A stretch of 63,094 nt of DNA from Chromera velia (taxonomy: Eukaryota > Sar > Chromeraceae). Below are positions 47,295 to 58,014 of this stretch, in pieces. Under the pieces are notes generated by a model. That model was not told where the DNA came from. It was given only the letters and a program-made list of their open reading frames with translations, and ran no database searches. The DNA lies in contig JAHBMJ010004204.1 in NCBI GenBank assembly GCA_018398765.1, positions 64,001 through 127,094 on the forward strand, read 5' to 3'. Positions within the stretch are counted from its first letter, which is position 1. Every line of letters begins with the position of its first letter. Made by a program: the position numbers and the translations under genes.

Positions 47295-48930
47295 ATGGTG
47301 CGCCTTCAGCTAGCATCAGTTGCGGTCGTCTTCTTGCTGCTCCTCCATAGTTCCCATGCCTATTTGAGCCTACGGCCGACGGGAAATCCTCAGCGATGGG
47401 CTCGGCAGGTTCCTTCTTTTCGGAGCGACAACAGTAGACCTGCGACTGCCCTGCCACTAACAATTGAGCGTTTGCACTTCACCGCAAAGGGGGAGAACAC
47501 GGCAGAGGCGATTCTTGCAGAGCGGATAAAGTCGTCCTCCAAACCCTATGTCAGTTAGTCTCCCCACATTGATGGCATCGATCTCCTCCCTGCATTGCGT
47601 CTTTCCAGGCGCGTGATGGATCGATGTGTTGCTCGACCTGTCTCTCCTCTTGTCTCCTCTTTCCGTCCTCTTGTGTCTCTGTGTTTCTCCGCAGGTTTGT
47701 GTAATTTTTGGAACTTCATGGGACCAAGAGTCCAAAAATCTGTACGAAGCCCTCAAACGGATTGAGGACCCGTCTTTCGAGGTGCTGAGGGTTTCTCTGG
47801 ACAATTCGATGGTCGCGGCTCTCGACGGAACGGCTGTACGGAAACGGAAGAATTTGGAAATGAATCTGAAGAAAGTGAGACACGATGAAAGGGTGCTCAA
47901 AATGATGCTGGATAGGAACATCAATAACCATTTCCCTGGAAGAAAAATCCCCCAACTAATGGTCGGTCAGTCAGTCAGTCAGTCCACTATCCACGTGAGT
48001 TCTCTCCCGTCTCCCCCTCTGTTCTTTTTCCCTCACTCTCCCCCTTTGCCCCCCGAGTCTTTTTTGTCCCGCTCTCTGGCACATCCACACATCGGGTGTT
48101 CATCCAACTCCCCGAACCTCTCATGTGTCATCTCTCCCTCTTGTCCTCTCCCATCAAACTCCCCCGGTTCGCGATTCCATTGAACTGTTGAAACACTGTT
48201 GACACTCTGTTGATTTCTGCACATCGCCATTTTCTTCCGCTCTCTTTAAACAGTTCTGTGGCTGATATGAGACATCCGCTTGAATCTCGGGAGATCGAAA
48301 GAAGCTTTGTGTTTTCCCTCCCGCATTTATTATCGTACATGGACAAACGGATAGTAGGGGGGGAGTCGGTGAAGCAAACGTGCAAGCACTCAGCCACGTA
48401 CATGTGTTTGATTGCGGGTGAAAGTGACGAGGCTTGTGCCCGAAAGTTTCTTCTCCTTCCATCCCCCTCCTCTTTTCACCTGCCCACCCGCCTCTGAAGA
48501 CTTTGTTCACAAAACCCTCACAAGCTGGGCAAGTTCTCTCTCTTACGTTTTCGTCCCTTCCTTCCCTCCTTCCTTGCTTCCTCTCCCGTCCCTCTCTGTT
48601 TTTTCTTCCTGTTTTTCCTGCTTGCTTGCTTGCTTGCTTGCTTGTTTGCTTGTTTGCTTGCTTGTTCTTTCTTCCTTCTTTGCCTTTTTCCTTCCTTCTT
48701 CTTCTCATCTTGTTCCCCTTGTTTTCTATCTTCCTCCCTTCTTTCGTTAGTTCGTTTCTTTCATTTATGCATTCAGTCACTCATTGATTCGTTCATTCAT
48801 TCATTCATTCATTCATTCATTCATTCATTCATTCATTCTTTTCTCTTCTTTCTTGCTTTCATTCTCTTCTTTTGTTTCTTTTTTTTTCTCCCTCCTTCTT
48901 CCTTTGTTCCTTTCCTTCCTTCCCTCCCTC

Positions 48931-48973
<43 letters not shown>

Positions 48974-49158
48974 TTTCGTTCGTTCTTTCGTTTCATTCAT
49001 TTATGCGTTTTTCATTCATTTTTCTTCTTTCTTGCTTCCATTCTTTTTCTCTTCTTTCTTTCTTTCTTTCTTTCTGTCTGTCTATCTTTCTGTCTGTCTG
49101 TCTTTCTTTCTTCCTTCCTTCCTTCCTTCCTTCCTTCTTTTCTGTCTTTCTTTCTTTC

Positions 49159-49194
<36 letters not shown>

Positions 49195-49202
49195 TTCCTT
49201 TC

Positions 49203-49239
<37 letters not shown>

Positions 49240-50236
49240 GCGCGCGCGCGCTCTTTCTTTCTATTTCTCTTCCTCTCTCTGACACACACTCTCTTTCTCG
49301 CCTTCTTCCTTCCTTTCTTTCTTTTCTTTCTTTCTTTCTTTCTTTCTTTCTTTCCTTCCTTCCCCCCCCCCCCCCTTCCTCTTTCTCTCTTCCTCAGTTT
49401 CTTTCTGTCTTTCTTCCTCCCTGCCTTCATTCCCTTTCTCCCTTCCTTCCTTTCTTGCTTTTCACGTTTCCATCTTTTCGTGGTTTCTCCTGGCTATGCA
49501 TCAACCGCCACCGGTGTCACACCTTCCTTTTGCTGCACGAACACTCTTTTGTGTTCTTTGATTCTTCTGTTTCCCTTCTCCAGCCTCCTTCATCTTGAAG
49601 TAGATTCTTTCTTTCATGCGTTTCTTCTCGAATCTGTGCGAGCCGCAATCACACCTCCTCATTCGTCTTCCTCCAACACTCCAACTTTCACTGCTTTCTT
49701 AGAGCTTCTCCGGTTGTTCAAACCCAAACTCTCCTTGAAATAACCCACAGGAGCCGTTTTTTGCAGTGCCTGCCCTCTGGCTGGACGGAACGTGTGCACG
49801 CAGCTTCCTTCTGACTTCCTTTCTTCTTTCCATGCTTTTGAGATCGGTGCGGTGGGACAATGTGTTTGCGGGGTCGAGGGTGGTAGGCACATATACACCT
49901 CGTCTTTCCGGGTGCCTCTTCGCACAATCATATTTGAACATTCAAATGGTCATGCTGCAGATCCACAAGAAGGGGGAGGCGGTGCCGTTCATGTCGATTC
50001 CCCATGCGGATGCCCACACGTTGAAGAAGGAAATGCACATCTGGGTCAGGACGGGAGAGTTACCTTACGCGAAGCTGGATCCCAGCTCACTCCCCCCTGA
50101 GGTTCTGAAGCTGTGCAAACTGCTCGCGGTGAAGGTGGACGCCGCGAACGAGGAGTTCAAGAGCAGCATCCCGGATCACGGTTGGGTCATCAGGCGGGCG
50201 AAGTATGGTCTCACCCGTGCGGCTTTGAAGAATTGA
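47295..50236 (+). CDS. Probable plastid-targeted protein, 291 aa, function unknown
   Basis: Exons, all phase-consistent: 47295-47549, 47695-47961, 49751-49791, 49843-49879 and 49961-50236. The start MVRLQLASVAVVFLLLLHSS is a signal peptide. Cleavage near HA/YLSLRP leaves an aromatic residue at +1, then a Ser/Arg-rich transit-like stretch, as in two-part leaders of complex red plastids. The mature part has VCVIFGTSWDQESKNLYEAL, a beta-alpha start like thioredoxin or glutaredoxin folds but without CxxC, then HFPGRKIPQLMEPFFAVPAL with a Pro turn, WDNVFAGSR, IHKKGEAVPFMSIPHADAHT and a C-terminal helical part. The thioredoxin-like fold is a guess. Two exons are only 41 and 37 bp and follow a 1.8 kb microsatellite intron. 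The acceptor for the 37 bp exon (TTTTGAG) is unusual. Confidence 0.7.
48590..49480. repeat. Pyrimidine microsatellite intron: (TTCC)n, (TTTC)n, (ATTC)n, (TC)n
   Basis: Almost 900 bp of C/T-only sequence in intron 2 of the plastid-leader gene, with (CTTG)n near 48620 and (ATTC)n near 48790. The very long open frames here are repeat artefacts. Confidence 0.95.
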
Positions 50237-51717
50237 CTTTGAATTCTTTGCAAATTCTCACCCTCCGCCTTTTGCTGCTCTCCTTCGATTTCACTGCAAT
50301 GCAAGCTCACGGGAGCCCGGCGTCTAGGCATCACGGCATTGTGAGACCATTGTGAACACGTGGGTGGAACATGCAGAGGGAGAGAAAGCCTCGGTGGCTT
50401 GGTGAAAGCCTTTCATTTCGAAGGACGTCGCAGTGTTCGCGCAATCAACTTGACGAGAACGAAGGCGACAAACTCATTTTTCTAACTTTGTTTTTAGTAG
50501 TTCTTCTATAACGCATTGCTCTATGCATTGCTGTCATTGCATACATGATCATACCTAGGATCATACATATTATAATATTGTTTTAGTCCTATTAGAAAGA
50601 GAGATTATATAAAATCGTAAGCATGCATGTTTGTATTCTGTTTGATTTATGGTTTTTCGTTTATTTTTTTACACAGTACGGTTAGGAGTAACCACTGCTT
50701 TGGTAGTTATGTTGCTTTGATATTTATTTACATTTTAAAGCAATAAAAAGACGTTTTTTACCAGTTTTATTACTGAATAAAACAAAATAACTGGTGTTAC
50801 ATCAAAGAAACACTTATTATTAATTTGAACAACACTTGGTACCATGAGTGAGTTACTCCTAAGCGTACTGTGTGTATTTTTTAGATTTTTTACTTTTTTT
50901 TCTTTTAGATTTTTTACTTTTTTTTCTTTTATTGGTGTTTGAATTAATCGTAGTTGTCGATCTGATCTCGAATGTTTGGACTCACTTTAGATTTATGAAG
51001 TTTTTTATAGTTTTGTGTGTCTTTTCCATAGTTTGTCTAAACTTTGTCAACTTTTACAAGTATTACAGAATTAATGCTCATAAAATAATGCAAAAAAGAA
51101 ATTATAAGACTTCATATCGATTTTAATCGATAGTTTGTTTTAGTTTGCTTAATTCAAAACTTTTAAGCCTTCTAGCTAGCCGGCCTTCTAGATTTCTTTT
51201 TCACATATTTATTTGTTGAGGGTCACTCAGGCAGGTCTCTAGTAGTGCAAATACAGTCTACATCATTATGTTGTGTTAGCAGTCTCGTCTCGGCAGACTT
51301 TCGTCCACTACGGGGCTGTGGCTTTCCACTGGGATACACTCCTCCGGAGTTAGTCCCATACCCTATATGCATATCTGCGTAGTGGCAGACTATGGCACTG
51401 TTGTATGTCGGCCTGAATTTAATCCCGACAGCGGGACTGTGCACGCAACCGCGCCCGCCTCCATCTGGCCATTGTGCAAATTATATGATTAAGTATAAGT
51501 GCGTCCCCAACCGGCTCCCTATACCCGAATCTGCATGCATGTATTGCTTATGGTCCGATCATTTAGTTGGGACATCCGTATCTTTCTTTCATCCTCTAAG
51601 CTCCCGTCGATCTTTAGGCGCTCGGTTGCCAGTCCCACACCACGACATCTGCTTCTCCTTTCGTGACACCAGAAGGTCTCAGAAAGCCATCCATTTGCTT
51701 CGTTAGTGAGCACGGAA
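50237..51717. other. AT-rich intergenic, contains a short MITE
   Basis: No gene is seen apart from the element at 50672-50874. Directly after it, a unit of about 27 bp (TTTTAGATTTTTTACTTTTT) is repeated twice. Confidence 0.55.
50672..50874. mobile_element. Short MITE with about 22-bp terminal inverted repeats, TA-flanked
   Basis: Left end CACAGTACGGTTAGGAGTAA, right end (inverted) CACACAGTACGCTTAGGAGT. Both ends are bordered by TA, as expected for Tc1/mariner-type insertion. The element is about 203 bp, has an AT-rich core and no coding frame. Confidence 0.72.
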
Positions 51718-54700
51718 ATGCCGAACATCGTCCGTCGACGGTCCATTTCGAAAGAGGAGCAGGTCCCTTCTGACGGAGCTGGGGGCAGGGTAGTTTCTCG
51801 CACTGCCTCCATGACCATGTCCGTCCACACAGATCCTCTGTGGCTCCTTGACCTTCCCGATGACCTGCTGTATATCATTCTCAAGTTCTCTGCGGCGGAA
51901 GACATCGCCATCGTAGGATGCACCAGCAAACGTGAGTCAGATTCTGTCGCAACACACGGAGATACGTGCCCGAGTGCTTACAGTACTATTCTCATCTGCT
52001 ATAGAGCATTTTGCTCGAATGTCAGCCTTCCACTCACTCTCTTCCTGTGCAGGTATGTACGGAGTTGCCTGCGTGCTGAGCCTCTGGAAGGACCTCTGCG
52101 TTCTGCAGCACGCCAACGAAGGCTTCAACATTGAGGCTTACTCGGGTGACTGGAAGTCTTTGTACATCGACAAGAACGGCTGGTTCCCCCGCACTCCCGA
52201 ATGGAGAGGGGAGAAGACAGCAGAGAAGGGCAAGGAGCAGCAAGGAGGAGGCAGCAATAGCAGCAGTATGAGCACGGCAAACACTTTCTCAGCTTCATCG
52301 TCTTCCTTTGGGACTGTAACAAAAGACAAGAATTGCTCTCCTAGCAGCAGCAGCAGCAGTAGTAGTAGCAGCAGCAGCAGCAGAACAGTGGCACAGGCTT
52401 CCGTATCTGCGTCTTCTCCAGCATCTCCACCACGCAGGAGGGGGAGAGCAGCCCGGTATTTGCCACGATTTCGCCAGGGGTCGGCCGAGGCGACGCCGCC
52501 GTTCACCAACGTGATGGACCTCAGACACGACGGCAGGAGCCTGATCATTGCAACTGAATCGTCAGTCGATCGGTAAATCAGTCAAGAGGGCAATTGCTCA
52601 ACCAATAGCTTGGCACTTAGTGAGTCAACCAGAGCATGGTAAGCCAGCGACTGCCTAGCTCGCTTCTCTCAGCGTTTGTCTCAGTCAGGCGAATCGATTC
52701 CTTCCTTCCCTCGTTGTGTTCCCCTCTCCTTCCTTCCTTCCTTCCTTCCTTCCTTCCTTCCTTCCTTCCTTCCTTCCTTCCTTCCTTCCTTCCTTCCTTC
52801 CTTCCTTCCTTCCTTCCTTCCTTCCTTCCTTCCTTCCTTCCTTCCTTCCTTCCTTCCGGCCTCTCTTCTCTCTTGTGCATCCATTTTCCCTTTCTTCCTT
52901 TTTTTCTGGTCTCTGCATGTCTTTCACTCCTTCCACAGGCCCAGCACCGACGGGGTCTCCTCCCAGGCCTCCACGCTGAAGCGCTTTCGCATGCCGGCCT
53001 CGACCGCTCCTCTGGCCTCCGCCGTGCGGGACTCAGACGATCCCTGTGCTTCCGGGGAGGGCGACTCTGAGGCTGCAGGGGATGTATCTGAGGAGAAGGA
53101 GAAAGAACAACTGACTCTTGAGGCAGAGACACAGGTGAAGGTGCGGGCTATCAACTGTGTTGATGGTCAGCTTCCTTCCTGCACCCTTTTTTTCTTTCAG
53201 CCTCTCAATGTACTACGCATTCACCTACTCGATATATTTCAGCTGCATCCAGCGACTTTGTTCTCGTGGACGTTCGTTCCGCTCTCCCCCCTACCCAGTC
53301 GTGCCTCGTTCCGATTGCCACTCTCACACCCCGTTCCCTTGTTTGTGTGGGAGGATTGATGCATCGTGACTCTCTCTCATTCATCTGGCACTTTCAGATG
53401 GGCAGTTTGGCACTGGGGGTTCTCCACCGTCTTTCTGCATCTAAATTATCACCACCATGCGTGCGTCTTCGTATGTTCTGCAGGACTTTCTGATGGCTCT
53501 CTTCTGGCAACAGGGGACGACTCAGGGTTCATCCGGTTGTTCGACAAGCAGTCGCTGAAACCTCGGGGACAGCACAAAGCGTCAGTCCGCACGTCCGGGG
53601 AATATGTATTTGAAAGGAGGGAGTGAAGGGTTGAAAGGTGGGGAGTTTCTTGCAGGGACGAACTCAAAGGGAGTGAGCAAGTGAGACCTTGAGAAGGGCG
53701 AAGGGCGAAGGGACGCGAACAGACGGAGGCGTATGGGCTTGCATTAGCACAGAATGGGGCTTTCATTGCTGTGCAATATTATTGTTTTTCTCCTTTTTTG
53801 TCCTTCAATTTGCAGTGCAAGTGAGGTGAACGATCTCAGACTGACCGCCGAAGGCAAACTTCTCTGTGTCCGCACAGTCTCCAGATACCCCGGTGAGCCC
53901 TCTTTTGTTTTCTTTCCCTCAATAGATCGTCATATTTACTTTCGTGCTTGTCGTGAATTGCGAAAAGCGGCTGCGAAATCGATCTGTGTACGTCCGACTT
54001 TGTCCCTTTTTTTCTTGCCATCAATTCTGGGCAATCATCTGGCTGTGTCACGTGGCTGCCGGTGTCGGCCTGGGTCCACTTCTCTCTCCATCCAACCAAC
54101 TCCAAAATTACTCCAAAAGAGTCTGTCTGTCTGTCTGTCTGTCTGGGGGAAGAAGAAACATACAGTCTGTCTGCCTGTCTATCTGCGCTTCCGAGTGCAT
54201 GCAGCCGGGATGGAGTTGTGGGACCTGAACCAGCCCTCTAAGGGATCTGAGGAACTCGCGGCCTCTCATCTCGAAAGTCAGCTAGTCGGTCATTCATTCA
54301 TTCATTCCGCAGGCAGGCAGACAGTCATTTCATCTCACTGGCTGGCTTTTTTCCTGAGTGAGGCCCCTCTTCTCCTTCCGAAACTACAATGTAGGAAAAG
54401 ACTTCGTCGTGCCAATGAAATCAAGTATACGAGACGGTTGTTTTTCTTCGCTCTACTTCCACTGACGTTGCACTCATGCACGATCACCCGTCTGCCTACT
54501 CCCTCAATTCTGCCTGCAGACAAATGGGTCCATGCCCTGGACCTGACGGACAAGAGGAGCATGGGGGAGGCGGTATTGATCGGCGAGTCCCTGGCAGACG
54601 GGGCCTTCGCCGTGATGATGGCAGATTTCCGATGCAAAAAGAAGTCAGTGAGGAAATAGCTCAACCAAACAGTTCAGTCAGAATGAAACAACGCTCAAAG

Positions 54701-57015
54701 GGAGAGAAAAACGCCTTTTTGTTTTGGTTGGTCGGGAGTAGCGAGAGAGAGACCCTAAGAGGTAGATAGTGAAAACTAGAAACCGAAACTGGATGGTGAT
54801 AATGCACTCTGACGAAGGAAGTCAAATGCCCGGACGGATCATGCACCTACACCTCCTCCATGAGGGCCTGCCTATTTATGTATGATCGATTTGCGAGACA
54901 GTGCGACGCTGATGCCGAATTTAGACGCAAGTTCTTTCTTTCAACGCACAAGCATTGACGAGGGACCATTCATGAATTCATGCGATGAGTGCGTTGTGCT
55001 CCTTCCCTCCTTGCTGGATAAGTGAATGGATGGATGGACGCAGGATCGTGTGGGAAGTCTCCCAGTCCAAAAGGATGCTCTGGCCTCTCCGTGTGGAGAA
55101 GAACAACATCTTCTTTTCCTACGTCTTCAGGGCGGGAGAGAGAGGAGGCCGCATCAAACAGATTGATATGAGGTCCGTCTGTTTCCTCTCTGCTCCTTCA
55201 GTGCGCTCAGTCAGAGGAAGAGCTTTTCTTTCAAGCCAGGATTTGGCCCTGCTTGCTTGACAGCTGCTTTGCCTTTCTTCTGTTTGCCCCGCGCATACTC
55301 CAAGAACTGGCTTCCGACTTTCTTCTTTCTCACACGTTCTCCCTTTCTCCTTCTTGCAGGTTTCCCCTTCCCCCCTCCCCGTCAGAGGAGGCAATTGACC
55401 AAGACTCCCCTCCCCTGACGGGATCTGCAAATTCGTCCCTCAACGTGTCCGGGCGTTCAGCTGGTCAGATTGACTCCTCCGCCCATCCAGGCTACGGAGG
55501 ACGTCCCTCCCCCTCCTCGGGGAGTCCCACATCTGTCTCTGCTGTCATGCACACACCCCTCTCTCTGACGGAGGCGCTGGGTGCATCTGATTCTTCAGCG
55601 AGCAATTTCTTCAACCCTCTGCAGCAGCGAGTCGTCAGCCCTTTCTCCCTTTCCGGACAACAGCAGCAGGGAAACCGCATGGGGGGGGCAGACCAGAGAA
55701 CCGACTCGTCTGCTGAGGAACTCTCTCTGTTCTACAGCGCAGGCAGCGTTCCGGAGGGAGAGGACGATACCCAGATGCAAAGGGAGGGCAGGACCCCTTG
55801 GGGGAGTGTCCCTCCCTCCACGCGGACATCCAGAGGCTTCAATGCCCCCCCTCTTGTTGATATGGACATGGACAGAGAGAAAGAAGGGGAGATGACGCAC
55901 GCACCTTTGATGATGTTTTTGAGACGGTCAGCTGTGGAGGAGGAGGACGAGGATGAGGAAGCCACAGGAATCCGGAGAGCCCGTGAGAGATGGGAGAGGG
56001 AAAGATCTCTATCTGTCCACAGTCTCAGCAGGTCCCCTAGAGCTGCAGACAGTGCAGAGATGTCCACAACCCATCTGAGCATCACCAGATCTCCCCCAAA
56101 TCCCCCTTTCTCCTCTCCCTCAGGGTCTCCTCTCCTTGAAAGGACTGGAGGAGAGTCTATGCACCCCATGGCTGTAGATGACAGCACTCCCATCTCTGGA
56201 GTTGCTTCTAGAGGAGCCTCGTTCCCCCCCCTTCCGTCAATCCACTCGTGGGCCTCCGCACATTCTTCGTCTTCCGTTGCCGTCTCTTCCTCAGCGGGGG
56301 GCGGGGCGAGATTCTGGCAGCAGGGGGGAGGCCGTCGTCCCTCCAGAGAACAGCCCGGCGAGGGAATTTTCAGCAGATTCTCCAGACGCCCCGATGTCGA
56401 TGTTTGGGATTGGCGTCAGAGGCGGGCAGGGAGTCACTCTTTTGGTTTCGTTCGGCAACAGCCCCAGGGAAGTGCCAACCCCCCTTCAGAAGGGGAGAGA
56501 GGACGTTCGAGGGAACGCCCAAACCCAGCAGCAGCAGCAGCAGGAGGAGGAAGCGACGAGGGGGCCTTTGTGACTCCCAGGTCAACGAATGGGAACTCCT
56601 CCCTATCATCAGGCTCACGCCGAGCCCAACCCACAGGTCCGAATGGAAACCCCTTTCCGGTAGTGCCCAATGGTGCGAATGCTCCTCAGTGGGGACGCAT
56701 CCCCGCACGGGGAGGGCAGGATGGGGGGGGGCGAGGGAATGTGGGTGTGAATTGGGTTCGGGAACGTGACAGAGGAGGAGGGTTCGGGTGGGAAGTTGTG
56801 GAGGGAAGGGCAGCAGATGTGGAGAGTGACGGCGGAGGTTCCTTCCTAGAGGCAAACGGGGACTTCTCTCCCTTAGGCGTCTCCCCTGTCGGTCAGGTGC
56901 GAGCTGTGGGGGGTGGGTGGATCCATATGTTCCCCCATCGAGTGGAGGACTTCAGGGTCATGGATGGACACGTCAGTCTCTCTCTCTCTCCCTCTCTCTC
57001 TGCGCGCGCGCGCGC

Positions 57016-57057
<42 letters not shown>

Positions 57058-58014
57058 TCGTGCGGTATGTGAGAAGGCGGAGAAGAGATTTCGTGTTGAT
57101 CTGAGAATCAGAAAAAAAAGAGAATCAAAATTCCCTCAACGGCTCCACATCCACGCGTGGAGACAGCCAAGCGGACATGCACACTGACGGGACTCTTTCG
57201 AGTTGGGCAAGTGTCCTGAATGACTCTGCGGTTCTTTTTCTTTCACTCTCCTGCAGGTCTTTGCCCTGACAACCAAACGGGACGATTTGTCGATCCACCG
57301 AAGTTCGTATCTCACACCTGGAGAAGCACCAGTGGAGATCGTGCGGGTGAGTCGGGGTATGGGGGGTCTAGAAGAAAGCCTCAGAGACACAGGAACAAAA
57401 AACAAGAGAGAGACAGCAATCTCTCTCTGGCGTTCCGTGCCCGTTGCCGTCTCCCTGTGCGTACATGGCTGGACAAGCAACAGGCCTACCACGCTTGTTT
57501 GACAGAATGATCACGTTAGGTCATTGCCTTATCTTGTTTCTCTTTCTGTGCCTGTGCAGGTTGGGCACTTCGAAGCGAATGGTTGGACCGAACCTCTCAA
57601 ACTTCTGCAAGTGTCTTCATGTGAGTCTGTCTCTTTTTTTCTTCGTGTGTTTGGGCATATGCTCATTTCATGGTCGTCTGTCAGTCGGCCCACTGCTGTT
57701 TTTCATTAGAAGCATTCCAACCTCAGCGGCTGTTGGCTTCACTTCTTCTTCTGAAGACTTGTTTGTGGTTTGTGCATACAAGCCTGGCTGGCAGAAAGCT
57801 CCCCGGAGGCTCAGGTACTCCGGCATCAGGTGCTCATGTGTGGTCGTTCGGTTGGTCAATCTTGAGCCTTTCTTCTTTTTTCCTGCTTTGTGTGCCCTTC
57901 ATTTGTTTGTGCAGACGGGTGGTCGGCTTCGTTTGGTCAGACCATTGCATCTGGATCCATTCGACGGCCATTCTGATGACGGGGACGGAGAACGGAAGGG
58001 GAGAGGGAAGGTGA
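51718..58014 (+). CDS. F-box protein with beta-propeller-like C-terminal part, about 1,130 aa
   Basis: Thirteen exons with matching phases: 51718-51931, 52053-52560, 52939-53165, 53484-53580, 53816-53892, 54205-54276, 54520-54643, 55044-55172, 55360-56971, 57257-57346, 57560-57620, 57727-57814 and 57915-58014. An F-box reads LWLLDLPDDLLYIILKFSAA, then VGCTSKRMYGVACVLSLWKD. After a poly-Ser stretch come WD-like blades: NVMDLRHDGRSLIIATES, LLATGDDSGFIRLFDKQSLK, LRLTAEGKLLCVRTVSR, MELWDLNQ and WVHALDLTDKRSM. Exon 9 inserts about 530 disordered Ser/Pro/Gly-rich residues between strands. The last blades are VFALTTKRDDLSIH, VGHFEANGWTEPLKLLQVSS and GFVWSDHCIWIHS. F-box/WD proteins are substrate receptors of SCF ubiquitin ligases, and that role is inferred. 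An alternative donor at about 57830 keeps phase too. Confidence 0.78.
52726..52857. repeat. Pure (TTCC)n microsatellite
   Basis: About 130 bp of uninterrupted TTCC in intron 2 of the F-box gene. Its frames give long FLPSFLPS or KEGRKEGR artefacts. Confidence 0.97.
54118..54185. repeat. Short (TCTG)n with the recurring AGAAGAAACATAYAGTCTG spacer
   Basis: Inside an intron of the F-box gene. The spacer AGAAGAAACATACAGTCTG at about 54150 matches those at 3908, 7093 and 7258. Confidence 0.85.
56972..57060. repeat. (TC)n-(GC)n-(GT)n microsatellite at an exon-intron border
   Basis: It begins immediately at the donor (CAC/GTCAGTC) after exon 9 of the F-box gene and continues as TC, GCGCGC and GT runs. 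Confidence 0.9.

Noticed and set aside
48630-49743. Plus-strand open frames above 300 codons of Phe/Leu/Ser
   Set aside because: They are translations of C/T-only microsatellite in an intron (FLSFFLSF-type artefacts).
52681-52936. KEGRKEGR repeat protein on the minus strand
   Set aside because: It is a pure (GGAA)n microsatellite reading.
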